Assembly: GCF_039555335.1 (NCBI RefSeq)
Contig: NW_027305500.1
Location: forward strand, 496,001 to 560,000
Direction of reading: 5' to 3'
DNA length: 64,000 nt
Source of the DNA: Amphiura filiformis
Lineage: Eukaryota; Echinodermata; Ophiuroidea; Amphilepidida; Amphiuridae
Part shown: positions 11,101-21,003 of the stretch, one piece after another
Layout of the letters: each line of letters begins with the position of its first letter
Position numbering within the stretch: position 1 is the stretch's first letter
Program-made: the position numbers and the translations under genes
The notes under the pieces: model-generated
Told to the model about the DNA's origin: nothing
The model's input: only the letters and a program-made list of their open reading frames with translations
The model's database searches: none

Positions 11101-11320
11101 TGACTTACAATATTCAACAACAAATTCACATTCTTTGGTTTTATGCCGAAACGAAATCGGTCAAACTTACTCAAAAGAAGTTCAACGAACATTATCAACT
11201 CACTGGACATGCTCGAGCATCATCAAAATGCTGCATAAAAACATTGTCAACAAATTCTTTAAGACAGGATCAGTACATGATTCAGTGCGCTATGGACGTA
11301 GGAAGACCCTTGACATTTAA
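11101..11320 (+). pseudogene. Mariner-like transposase, N-terminal helix-turn-helix piece
   Basis: Starting at ATG 11101 the translation MTYNIQQQIHILWFYAETKS and onward (KLTQKKFNEHY) matches the N-terminal DNA-binding region of this transposase family. After about 40 codons the match moves to another frame (IVNKFFKTGSVHDSVRYGRR), so there is a frameshift near 11215-11235. It lies on the opposite strand to the C-terminal half, only 30 bp away, and the catalytic core between them is absent. Confidence 0.7.
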
Positions 11321-11396
11321 ATGCTATTTTAATAAACGTTTTGACATAAACCAAAGCATGATTAAAACGTTTTAAAAACATTTTGTGTTTGCTAGT
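11318..11396. repeat. Family-C terminal fragment
   Basis: The words attttaataaacgttttgac, attaaaacgttttaaaaac and attttgtgtttgctag match one end of the family-C element. Only this end is present. Confidence 0.55.
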
Positions 11397-11913
11397 TTCA
11401 TGTTAAATATCAGATTTTGTCCTTCTGAGATTGCATTCACCTTTGTCATCTGAATACTGTGTTCTATGATATTAAATTTGAGATGCACCATTTGACTTCG
11501 GTCCTTCGGGGCTGGAAGAACTTCCCCACTATATGAGCAAAAAAATCCACACTGTCACTAAAAACACCAACACTAAGGCTGCGTTCACATAGAAGTATAC
11601 TATTCGGGTATACGGTGCACGTTTTGCAGGTTCACGCGTATAGCTTAAATCGAGCAAGGCAAAATCATAGTACCGGGTCACATAAGGCTACGATCGCATA
11701 GAAGTATACTATTCGGGTATACGATGCAAGTTGTTGTTTTTTTGTCCAGAAAGTCAAATAATGCGCTTGCAGTTTCTGCTGTTTGAAAAGTGAGATTTTT
11801 TCATATTTTGATGCTTACACAGTTAGGCACAACATCTTTTGAATAAGGTGTTACTGAACTACACAATATTACATGATTCTTGAAACACTGATTGAAATAT
11901 ATACATGATACAT
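11397..11913. repeat. Intergenic DNA with a direct repeat
   Basis: The word catagaagtatactattcgg, followed by gtatacg, occurs at about 11598 and again at about 11697, in the same orientation and preceded each time by an AAGGCT-type word. This looks like two copies of the same transposon terminus. Nothing else is recognised. Confidence 0.5.
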
Positions 11914-12120
11914 ACAGGGTGTATCAAAATGATTAGTGCGTATTAATTTTGATGTTTATTGAAAAGCCTGCCTTTTCCAAATACAACGATGGACACTCTG
12001 GAAATGACTTATTTAACATTGATCTACAAATTATTTGGATCTTATGTTGAATTTTGATGTGTCAGGCTCATCCATTATTGATGAAAACTGATGGTACTGA
12101 CCAATCATTTTGATACAGTT
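11914..12120. mobile_element. Short MITE with CAGGGTGTATCAAAATGATT end
   Basis: The left end acagggtgtatcaaaatgat has a partial reverse complement (ccaatcattttgatacagtt) at about 12100-12119. The 5' word resembles the mariner end at 10091. The internal words attgaaaagcctgccttttccaaat recur in part at 20220-20245. No ORF. Confidence 0.5.
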
Positions 12121-12640
12121 GTAATCATGGAATGTAATAATAATCATAATAGAACATTTAAAAATGAATGTGAGGCAAGACAAATGTACAGAACATTTCA
12201 GATTTAAACCCAGGACCTCAGTGAGATTTACCACTGTGATGCTGTACAGACCACATTGCTGAGGTTCAAGTCCTGTCACAAAAGAGTGGGTTTGAATAGT
12301 TAGACGGGCATATAAGCACCAATGTCCTAAGAAATTACAACATCTCAAATATCTGATCATCATTCAGGTTGAGGTTTTGTTTGTTGTTAAAATCACCTGT
12401 TGAACTTGAAGTCACTTTTTGTGTTATAACATGTAATGATACTTTGCTTTTGTATATATATATATTGTGGAACAGTCTGCATAATAAAGTATTCCGCTAT
12501 AGATTTATGTTGTGTGAGTCATTTTATGTTGGCGTGTTAAACTAATGTTCATGAAATTGTATATAGGCGTATGTAGACAAACCAGAGAGTTCAAGAGATA
12601 ACATGGCGATCATGATAGAGGTATATCATTCGTGTCAAGA
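12121..12640. other. Unannotated intergenic DNA
   Basis: No gene is supported. A short TA dinucleotide run (tatatatatata) lies near 12455. The 110-codon minus-strand ORF at 12031-12363 has no recognisable domain and overlaps the MITE. Confidence 0.4.
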
Positions 12641-12649
12641 AAGCACAAA

Positions 12650-12736
12650 ACAAATCCTAACTTTAATCCTAACCCTAAGGTTAACCTTTACCCTATTATC
12701 CTAACCCTTAATCTTTTAAAACCCTATACCCTATTG
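12650..12736. repeat. Degenerate telomere-like CCCTAA repeats
   Basis: Variants of CCTAACCCTAA, taaccttt and accctataccctatt occur in a row. The array is short and imperfect, so it is an interstitial or element-borne repeat. A larger similar patch lies at 38395-38560. Confidence 0.6.
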
Positions 12737-13604
12737 TTATTTCGTGCTCTCTTACATAAAAGATAAACCATGAAAGAGCTCCAAAGCTTGTGATGTCGCT
12801 GCCAAGAATACAGTCACCAATGGCTGAAAAAAAATGAACGGAATAAAAGAAAATCGGACAGTGAGCGCTATTATATAACCCCCCTTATTAGTCCGAGGTT
12901 GCTCAGACTGATATTCTCCATACCAATCTATTGGGACATTGATCACAGAGTGGAGAAGGCTAGAGGAACTCCGTTGTAACCACCGTATACATAATAAATG
13001 ATTTTTAAAAAAGATTCCACATTTTCTACACAGCATTTTGACCTATCTCTAATCCATGCATGCATGCTATCATATACTTTTAAGGCAAAGTTCAAGCACA
13101 GAAGCTTAAGATTTTAAAATCCTTTATAGGACGATGTTGTGATCTATAAGATGAAACATACTGGAATTTCTTTCTGGAAATTCAATTTTGTAAGAAAAAT
13201 GGATTTACCAATATTGTCGGCGTAGAGTATGACGAAATTAAAAGGTTGTAGAAGTACTTAACCACTAGACGTGGTACACATGGTACTTAACTTTTGAAAG
13301 ATTCTTAAAATAATTTTAGAACTTTTTGTATATCGTATTCTACCCCGGGTATTGTACTCACCGATCGGTGCGCGACGTATCGCTCCGATACAGCGCGACA
13401 TGCAAATAACTTCTTAACCATTTTATTTTATTTAGCAACCAAAACGGGACGCAGTTGCAGGCATGAGAATTTCCCTGCTTTTGCACGAAGTTTTTTGTGG
13501 TCCAAATCTCCGCACTTTCTTTTAATTTCAGCACGTGTTTGGCCTTTTTAGCCTCATTTTACGCGCTTTTTCAGGCTTTTTCAAACTTTTTAGGTTTTTT
13601 CAAG
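12737..13604. other. Unannotated intergenic DNA
   Basis: No element boundaries or genes are clear. About 13440-13600 is T-rich with repeated ctttttcaggctttttcaaa-type words. Confidence 0.4.
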
Positions 13605-13605
13605 G

Positions 13606-13802
13606 ATGATCATTCCTGCAGTTGGACTCAAATTTAATAGCACACATTTGCACTCAAATTTATCGCGTGCTATGGATCCCGCCATTATTAGTTCGTGTAC
13701 CTTTGTGACAGAAAACATTTTTACAGGCAATGCCAACAGAATCATGAGAAAGTTCGGAGCACTTGAAGGACTTCGCTTTGAATACAAAAACAAACGTGAC
13801 CA
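13606..13802 (+). other. Open segment with weak exon-like signals
   Basis: A 66-codon stretch is open from ATG 13606 to a possible donor (gaccag|gtgacc) near 13803, after a T-rich acceptor-like run (gttttttcaag). The translation includes SSCTFVTENIFTGNANRIMR, which is well mixed in composition, but I do not recognise it. The opposite strand is open too, which lowers confidence. It is listed because it is the least repeat-like open frame in this region. Confidence 0.15.
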
Positions 13803-13829
13803 GGTGACCAACCAGCAGCTGCAATGAAG

Positions 13830-14215
13830 TTATTTCCATGATCTGTGAATACACACAGTGGTTCAATATTCTAGGACAGTTAATGATTCGCAGGTGCTTT
13901 TGACAAGTCATTGTTCTAATTCTCCTCAACAAATTAATTAACAAAGACATCTATAGCTGGTAATCATTGTCTGACTCATTTTCTTAACGAGGTAATTGTA
14001 CTTTGGGGAGCAATACTGAACAAGATGAGTTTAAAAGCGGTTAAATGCTGTCAGATGATGTATTCAGCATTAATTATTACCACCCGACTATATTGGGTCT
14101 TAAGTTTTTGAAGAATTTAAATTCTTGTTGAGTGTATTAAAAAATACACTATCTTGATAATAAAATAATTACAGGAATGGTGGAACGATTTTTTTTATTT
14201 GGTTGGTTCTTAACC
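13830..14215. other. Unannotated intergenic DNA
   Basis: AT-rich; nothing supportable is seen on either strand. Confidence 0.4.
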
Positions 14216-14412
14216 GTCACCGCATGATCATGGTTTTGCGGCCTTGATGTTTTTTAGTTGATACTTGGTCCCTAGTACCAATAAAAATATCAAGGCCGCA
14301 GGGTGGCAGGCCCGAGGCCGGAAACTCCCATACGACGACTAAACACTTTAAGAGAGTTCCAATATAAAAAGGGCCTCGCAGGGCAAGTAAGCCCAGTGAC
14401 CTTGACACCATA
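14216..14412. repeat. GC-richer block with an inverted repeat
   Basis: tgcggccttgatgtttttta and aaaaatatcaaggccgca (14236-14300) can pair, and the block is GC-richer than its surroundings. The minus-strand 64-codon frame over it has no recognised domain. It may be a piece of a repeat family, but I cannot place it. Confidence 0.3.
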
Positions 14413-15163
14413 GAATATATATTCTACTTTTTTAAATTAACCTTTACCCCATAATTGCCTTCATTCTTCAATCCCTGCCCTCTATCGGGGAATAATTAAT
14501 TGTTCTAGCTTCTTGGATGTATACATATTTCACGGTTCTTTGTTGCCCTGCGTGGCAATATAATTGGATATCCATATTTAGCGATTAGTGTATCTTTTTT
14601 TAATAAGTTTGTCCGAATTGGGCTAAAACTTGGTGAGTAGGATCATTCAAGGTCAACGGTCATAATGGAGACAAATGTCAAAACATGCCGAATTGGGTAT
14701 AAACTTTGTAAACCAATAACAGCAAATTTAAATTAAAATAAATACCAAATGTTTAACGAATGTGTGCTGTCATGAATACGGGCATATGGCGCTAGTGTCT
14801 GTAATTGGCCAATACTGGCAGCCACTGATGGCTGTCTGAAGTAGACATGCTAGACAAGTCATGCACTTTTAAATGACCATGATGACAATCATGATGAGGA
14901 TGCAATTGAGTATGGATATCATCAGTATTTAATAGAAAGGAAAATAATTGATGCTTGAAAAAGATGAGCATGAAGGTATATCTTTATCATTTTATTGAGA
15001 TCACTGTACTCTATATATTTCTTGCATGAAAAATTAAGCAATATGTCAACGTTATGAAATTACCAGAAATTATAACAGGCATATATCATATGTCAACATT
15101 GTCAATGACATACCACTGTGCTGAGAAGGGAAAACCTGTCAGTCTGGAACCAAAATTAGGTCG
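14413..15163. other. Unannotated intergenic DNA
   Basis: No gene, RNA or well-defined repeat seen. Confidence 0.4.
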
Positions 15164-15397
15164 TTAAAGAGGAAGCCCAGCCAGAGTAGTTATTCTGGGG
15201 TGAACCAAACCTGCCTGGTTATCAAATTAATCAGTGACAAGGCTATCTCTGAATTTGACAGGTGCTAATTCATGCAATAACATTAAAACATCAATTACCA
15301 CATGTTAAATTTAGAGATAACCTTGTCACTGATTAATTTGATAACAAGGCAGGTTTGGTTCACCCCAGAACTGCTCTGGCGGGTACTTCCTCTTTAA
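15164..15397. mobile_element. Palindromic MITE flanked by TTAA
   Basis: The sequence reads TTAA then AGAGGAAG on the left and CTTCCTCT then TTAA on the right. Arms of about 85 bp match (ctggggtgaaccaaacctgc against gcaggtttggttcacccca). TTAA flanks are the target duplication of the piggyBac and Kolobok superfamilies. No ORF, so non-autonomous. Confidence 0.8.
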
Positions 15398-16060
15398 TTT
15401 ATATTTTCTATGATTACACAATTACGCTGTCATGCATGTTCCTTTTTAGCCCCCAAACATAATGTTTTGGACCAAGATAGAGTGATAGCCCTTTACATGG
15501 CAAAATTCACCTTCATTTTGAGCTGAAATGGAACTTTTTTGCCAAAACTTGGCCTCCTGAGTGCACATGCCTTCCTCGCTGTGAGATTGGGGCCTCCAAA
15601 TTTTAGCCTGGCCCAGGGCCCCCCAAAAGGTAAATCCGGCCCTGCTTATTGAATGAATTCATTGAAATCTATAGATGATGTGACTTCTGACGTCAATGCC
15701 TGACAGTATGCGCACGCATCATCACAATTTCCATTGTTTTTTGCCTGGCAGTATGCGCGCGCATCATATTTTGTTCAGGGCTCGTGTTTTTAAAACTCCC
15801 GCCACATCACAATAAGACTATTAAACAGTGCAGTGGTTGCATGGGGTTCATTCAAGCATAAAGATGATAAGTATGATACCAGTCTCTTGCCTTTGTTGAT
15901 AAACATTGAGGTCACCTCATCTATACCCCTCTCCCCCTTGTTGGAGATTGAGGTCATATCTTCCATACTAGGAGATGTTTGGATTTCAACATGTTCAACT
16001 GGAATCGCCCAAAGAGGCAAATTACTAGAAGAGAGTCCGTGTGTATAACCTGCACCACAA
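15398..16060. repeat. Repeat remnants: hAT-like end and family-E words
   Basis: About 15590-15650 ends with taaatccggccctg, a terminal word of CAGGGCCGGATTTA-type elements, with no matching left end. About 15900-15990 has gaggtcatatcttccatact and gtttggatttcaaca, degraded relatives of the repeat at 32590-32820. The small ORFs here are not supported. Confidence 0.4.
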
Positions 16061-17136
16061 ATTGTAACGTAAATTAGGCATGTCATTTGGTCTCTATACC
16101 ATCGCAAGACTTAACATGCATAACGTGCCTTGAAGGTGAAATTTGTCGGATGTAGCAATTTATGGTTTTTGAATTTCAACGTAGCGAGAATTTCTTGTTT
16201 AATGTCGGAAATAGGCAGGAAACTATCTAGATAATTATAGATGATCTCTTGTATTCTGTATTACTATGATTACGTCAAATGTTTTTGTTGTCTGCGCGGC
16301 TGACTTGCAGTGACTGAAAGTTATTTAAAGAATTTTTCTAAATTAAAATGAAAAATTATTTAAAATAGCGTTATGTATACATGACTTAATTAATGCGGTG
16401 CAAGCTAAGCCTTCAGCATGTATTTTGATTTGTTATAAAAAGCCACTGCATTTATTTCATGTAGCAGATATGCTTTTTGCTGAACATGATCAAAGAGTTC
16501 ATTTGCAATCATGCAAAAACGATGTATCCATTTTTCTCGATCTGTCGATTAGAGATATAAGCAAATATAACTCATCAAATATAATAAGCATATTATAGGA
16601 AAATGTATGTTGTCTTTTATTATAGTTTCAACAATACACGTTGGTGCCCTTTTCAAAGAAACATCACGCAATATTCAAAATTCACGCGCCAAAATTGTCG
16701 TCAGCCTTCATTGTGTTACTGGGACGTCATTGCCACAGGCAATTTCGGTGCCATGGTATAGCGGGGGCTCCCATTGAACACGTATATTATCGTGTGCCCC
16801 CCCACAATACTGCGCCTGGCCGTTGACGTCTGAAATCATACCAATAAATCATCTTTCACTTGTTTACTAACAATATTTGTATTTTTATGTTGTGGGTTGC
16901 GCTTCATTTTTCTCAAGAAATTTGGGTAACGGCAAAAAAAATGGCAACTCCTGCTTTAATAATAGCAATTAGAGCATGACGGACAATATGGCATGGGTAA
17001 TGTAATTTTACATTGGCCCGCTCTAGAACATCATTTGCATTACTTGCACATTGTTTATATATCTATATGGACATCATTATGTTACGGATGTATTATTATA
17101 GACAGTTCAGAAATAATATGTTCATCATGATAATAA
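16061..17136. other. Unannotated intergenic DNA
   Basis: No gene or defined element is supported. The short ORFs at 16398-16598 and 16641-16826 have no recognisable motif. Confidence 0.4.
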
Positions 17137-17294
17137 AGAGCTTGCGAAATGACGTTACGTTAACTTTAACTTTAACTTCTAGAGGATTATAGAGGATTAT
17201 GTATTCAAACCCATCTTGGTTTTGAATACATAATCCTCTATAATCCTCTTAGAAGTTAAAGTTAAAGTTAACGTAACGTCATTTCGCAAGCTCT
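17137..17294. repeat. Near-perfect 158-bp hairpin
   Basis: Arms of about 70 bp (agagcttgcgaaatgacgtt on the left; complement ending caagctct on the right) pair with almost no mismatch around a loop of roughly 14 bases (acccatcttggt). TTAACTTTAACTTTAACTTC is repeated inside the arm. It may be a small MITE; transcribed, it would give a long double-stranded stem. Confidence 0.85.
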
Positions 17295-18089
17295 CTAATG
17301 TGTCTGCGTTCAAGTACCTGGAACTTGAGGTGTCGACATATTAGGAAATGCTTGACTGATGCTAAAGTGTATTACTCCATACACTTCTAGTGCCCGTTTC
17401 TATTCATCGTTATGTATTCTTCTCCCGTGCATTATTTTCGCGAACTACCCTTCACAGCCCAAATTATATAAACCTGCACGCTAAACAATGCATTATCTAA
17501 AACCTGCACGCTAAACAATAGATTCTAGATAATACGTGCACGCTCAAATACTAGAAATACTACTTTCACATAACCATAAAGTAGAGTTAGGTGGCGCTTT
17601 AGACACAGAGATCACATAACTATATAATTGTCTGTTCGATATATATACCAACAAAAAAGTACCAATATACATTCTGTGGTGTTAAAATGGTATAGTTACA
17701 AACGGTGTTCTATAATAGTGTACAATTACCGAATAAGGTGCAACTCGCTAGACTTGAGTCCAGTCCTCGTTTACGGAGTTTAGGATTAGGGTTTAGGGTT
17801 GGGATAGGGCAGTCTTGTAATAAGACTAGTAGAGTTGCACCCTTGCAAATATCATTGTCATAAATTATGATTAATGACCTCAAATAAATCAAACATCAAA
17901 TGAGAATAATCGAGCTTCTATTAATTAAAAGGGCCAAAAACAGGTGGATCATAATTATACAAGATGACACCATTGCAAAATATTCAGCATTTTACAAATG
18001 AAATACATGTAGGCCTATATCTAAAATAACATAGCCGGGCCTGGAAACACACACTAGCGCATAATATCATGATCATGCTTTATAATACC
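17295..18089. other. Intergenic DNA with small repeats
   Basis: The word aacctgcacgctaaacaat occurs twice in about 17470-17520, followed by a variant (cgtgcacgctcaaat). About 17780-17810 has taggattagggtttagggtt, a short telomere-like run. No gene is supported. Confidence 0.4.
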
Positions 18090-18123
18090 ATAGGCCTTCA
18101 AACACATGTGTTTGAAGGCCTAT
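18090..18123. repeat. Perfect 34-bp palindrome
   Basis: ataggccttcaaacacatgt continues as its own reverse complement with no loop, centred on ACACATGTGT. Confidence 0.9.
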
Positions 18124-18543
18124 GATAATACTGAACAAATTGTTAAATCCCAATGTCGTGTGTTTTAATATAAGTAGTTCAAATTATAGAGCTATAAAGT
18201 CCAGTTGATATTCACCGTAGTACTAGTCTGACATCTAAATCGATCGTTTCCAACTGGTTCAGTGCTCTCTGTGTTCGAAACCACAATATTAAATGATCAC
18301 AACATAAAGTCAAGTCAATTAAACCATGCGTGAATAAGTTACCTAAGTATGACGTATGGCGCAATCGATACCATTGATTACAGGGATTGATTTTCTTTAC
18401 CAGTTAAATGCTACGTAGCTGGTCAATGTCCTGACGGTGTTTTTAAAATGTAAGATATTTTCCCTAATATTAAAACTAATATAATGAATGCAGCAATTAA
18501 TATTGCCTATTGTTTTAATAGGCCTACACTCAAAGTGTATGAC
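18124..18543. other. Unannotated intergenic DNA
   Basis: No gene or clear repeat seen. Confidence 0.4.
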
Positions 18544-18703
18544 GGATAATGTACTCGTGCAAATGCATTCGTCAAGATAATTGTGCACTTGCCATGGAGT
18601 TATTGCATTTAGCTTTCGAGCCTATCGGCTCTCAAGCTAAATGCAATAACTCCACGGCGCGTGCGATTATCTTGACGAATGCATTGCACTCAGTTCATTA
18701 TCC
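18544..18703. repeat. 160-bp hairpin, arms about 75 bp
   Basis: aatgcattcgtcaagataat and the following tggagttattgcatttagct pair with agctaaatgcaataactcca and attatcttgacgaatgcatt. The centre is GAGCCTATCGGCTC. The arms have a few mismatches. It is similar in size and layout to the hairpin at 17137-17294 but different in sequence. The 85-codon ORF through it is an artefact of the palindrome. Confidence 0.85.
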
Positions 18704-19263
18704 TTATCATAATGTTGAGATATGTTGTCATTTTCTTAATAGGTTGCGTCCACCCTCTGATGGTTTTATGGGACTAACATTATTGCAAATCCGGCCTATA
18801 AAATAGCGATGTCTAGTCTGGATTCGTGTAGGCATATGTGCTAAATTTGTCTTGCGTGTTCAATAAGTGAGGTTTGCCCATATCTCCAAAATGTACTGTC
18901 CCTCATGCAGCCCATGCTGGTATGCGAACAGCAATTCTTCATGTGTTTTTTGCCCAAAGTTCCGCGCTTTTATTTATATTTTTCATGTTTTTAGGATACT
19001 TGTTTTATGTGTTTTCCTCATGATCATGATGATGTTCCTGATTTTTTTTATTGAACTGCATACTCATGCGCAGTACTTTAATTTTACAGCTATCATTAAG
19101 ACCGAATTAAACAGACTATAGTTTGCGTCTGACGTCAGGGCAAAGGCGCGGCGTGATTGGTTGCTGACGTGCGCAAGTATCGGCATTTTCAGTCTTGTTG
19201 ATAGGACATCATAGTTACACAAACCATTTAATTTGGTCAGTGTGTCCACTAACACTAACAGAC
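18704..19263. other. Intergenic DNA with a recurring 30-bp word
   Basis: At 19098 the word gaccgaattaaacagactat followed by agtttgcg occurs; relatives are at about 53386 (tgaattgaaaagactagttt) and 56221 (gaccgaattaaaaagactag). They are probably ends of the same unidentified repeat. No gene is supported. Confidence 0.4.
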
Positions 19264-19709
19264 GCTGCATTTTTAGTTATCGGCAGTGATTTTCGGTTCT
19301 CCGCAGTGATTTTTGGTTCCCCGCAGTGATATTTGGTTATCTGCATTAATTTTCGGTTTTCCGCAGTGATTTTCGGTTCTCCGCAGTGACTTTTGGTTCC
19401 CCGCAGTGATTTTTGGTTCTCTGCATTAATTTTCGGTTTTCCGCTGTGATTTTCGGTTCTCCGCAGTGATTTTTGGTTCCCCGCAGTGATTTTTGGTTCT
19501 CTGCAGTAATTTTCGGTTTTCTGCAGTGATTTTTGGTTCCACGCAGTGATTGCTGTGCTTTTCCGCAGTAGTTTTCGGCCCCCCCCCCCCGATTGTCGTT
19601 TCTCGGCAGTAATTTTCGGTTCCCTGCAGTGATTTATGGTTTTCCGCAGTGATTTTCGGTTCTCTGCAGTAAGTTTTGGTTTTCCGCAATTATTTTCGGT
19701 GTTTTTCAG
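19264..19709. repeat. 20-bp minisatellite, about 22 units
   Basis: Units such as cagtgattttcggttctccg repeat with an exact 20-bp period (for example at 19284, 19304 and 19324) with point variants; the array is disrupted around 19545-19610 by a C tract. On the minus strand the unit has no stop in any frame, so a 208-codon ORF runs through with a 20-residue period. The array is not protein-like in context. A related array in the opposite orientation lies at 20427-20600. Confidence 0.9.
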
Positions 19710-20426
19710 TTGGAGACGTTGTGGCAATTTCAGATGCCGTAGGATATTTGCCGATGCGTCTGTCACAGAAAACGCCTGTTTACGACGTTGAACTACGACG
19801 CTACGTGTACAGTTTTGATGCCACTTTTTTGCTGTTTTCACTTGAGCCTCCCAGATAAAGCAAGACCATAACGTTTGCTTTGAGAAGCTAGTTCTTTCTT
19901 TACCGACATTAACTTAATTATATAATGGGCTGTATATATACCGTACGCCTTTTAACTTGTCTAATGGGCCATTGTTTCTCTTATTTTGGCAAACAATAAA
20001 ACTAAGGGATGTCAATATTGCACATATAATCGTATGAAAAAACAACATTTACATCCCCAATCACCAACAGTAATAGTGTAATGAGGATGTGGTCGACGAG
20101 CCACAACCTTCAGAGTGGAAACATTGTATGCTTATCAAGAAACTTAGGACAAAAACTATTGCAAACTTACATGCTGCACTGCAGTATCAAAATTATTATT
20201 TATTATTATACCCATTAAGTATTGAAAAGCCTGCTTCTTCCAAATGCTGTCAGTATCGGGTTCTCTTGAAATAACAAGAATTCATAGTTTTATAACCTCT
20301 AATTCTATTTGACGTTGACTGTGGAAAACTGTCGTATCGACAAGATCGACGTCCGGGCCTCGTTTATTAAATAAGTCGAACTATATCTCTGCGCCACCTG
20401 ATGAAGCTAATTATTTAACCATCACA
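19710..20426. other. Spacer between the two 20-bp arrays
   Basis: No gene is supported. About 20220-20245 (attgaaaagcctgcttcttc) matches the interior of the MITE at 11914-12120. Confidence 0.4.
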
Positions 20427-20600
20427 ACCGAAGCTCGTAGCAGAGGACCGAAGCTCGCAGCAGAGGACCGAAGCTCGCAGCAGAGGACCGAAGCTCGCAG
20501 CAGAGGACCGAAGCTCGTAGCAGAGGACCGAAGCTCAACAGAGGACCGAAGCTCGTAACAGAGAACCGAAAATCACAGCTGAGAATCGAAAACAGCTGCG
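20427..20600. repeat. 20-bp minisatellite, about 8-9 units, inverted relative to the array at 19.3 kb
   Basis: Units of aagctcgcagcagaggaccg repeat exactly, then drift at the right end to agagaaccgaaaatcaca, which is close to the reverse complement of the 19.3-kb unit. The two arrays therefore share an origin and face opposite ways about 720 bp apart. Confidence 0.85.
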
Positions 20601-20663
20601 TTTGTCGCCACGGAAACAAGAACTGTCTTTAAAAAAGACACAACCACGGATGAATATCATGTT

Positions 20664-21003
20664 TCATGGTGTGAGAGAGTTAGTGAGTTTGAACCATGGC
20701 GGTGATTTAGTATGCTCTCGTGAAAAAGTTGATAGCTTGTAATTCCCCTGGACAAGGAACTAAGGAACTTACTGCTAATATTGTCTCGTAACCCGTACAA
20801 AACTCGGGGAGCGGATCCTGGCTGCGATGGTGGATCTGCACTTTTAATATGCAAAGTCTCTGAGTTGTTGTTAAATGGTTTATGGAATGGTATGGGCCGT
20901 AGGGGTCAGCAACAACCTGTAAAGTGTGCTTAGGCTTGTGGATCAACGTCTGGGCATTGTGCCTTTGCCATGTTTGCGTAACGCACTATAAATCTCTGCA
21001 ACT
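20664..21003 (+). mobile_element. tRNA-headed SINE, diverged copy
   Basis: From gttagtgagtttgaaccatg (decayed B-box region) through taattcccctggacaaggaa, ctcgtaacccgtacaaaact, gtaaagtgtgcttaggcttg and acgcactataaatc this matches, in plus orientation, the minus-strand elements at 44222-44588 and 47612-47983. The 5' tRNA-like A-box part is poorly preserved here. Confidence 0.75.

Larger units (their letters stand above)
10091..11320. mobile_element. Rearranged mariner-like element
   Basis: A terminal motif TACAGGGTGTCCCAAAAGTC at 10091, typical of mariner-type inverted repeats, precedes two pieces of transposase: a C-terminal piece on the minus strand (10639-11070) and an N-terminal piece on the plus strand (11101-11320). 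The middle of the catalytic domain is missing and the two pieces point away from each other, so the copy has suffered an inversion and deletion. No matching right end was identified. Confidence 0.7.

Noticed and set aside
12650..12736. A true chromosome end
   Set aside because: The CCCTAA variants are short and degenerate and lie inside ordinary sequence on both sides.
13590..13811. 73-codon minus-strand ORF opposite the exon-like segment
   Set aside because: No splice or start support and no recognised motif; only the plus-strand segment was kept, at very low confidence.
19264..19709. Short regular repeats resembling a CRISPR array
   Set aside because: Units are head-to-tail with no unique spacers, the genome is eukaryotic, and the period is a plain 20-bp minisatellite.
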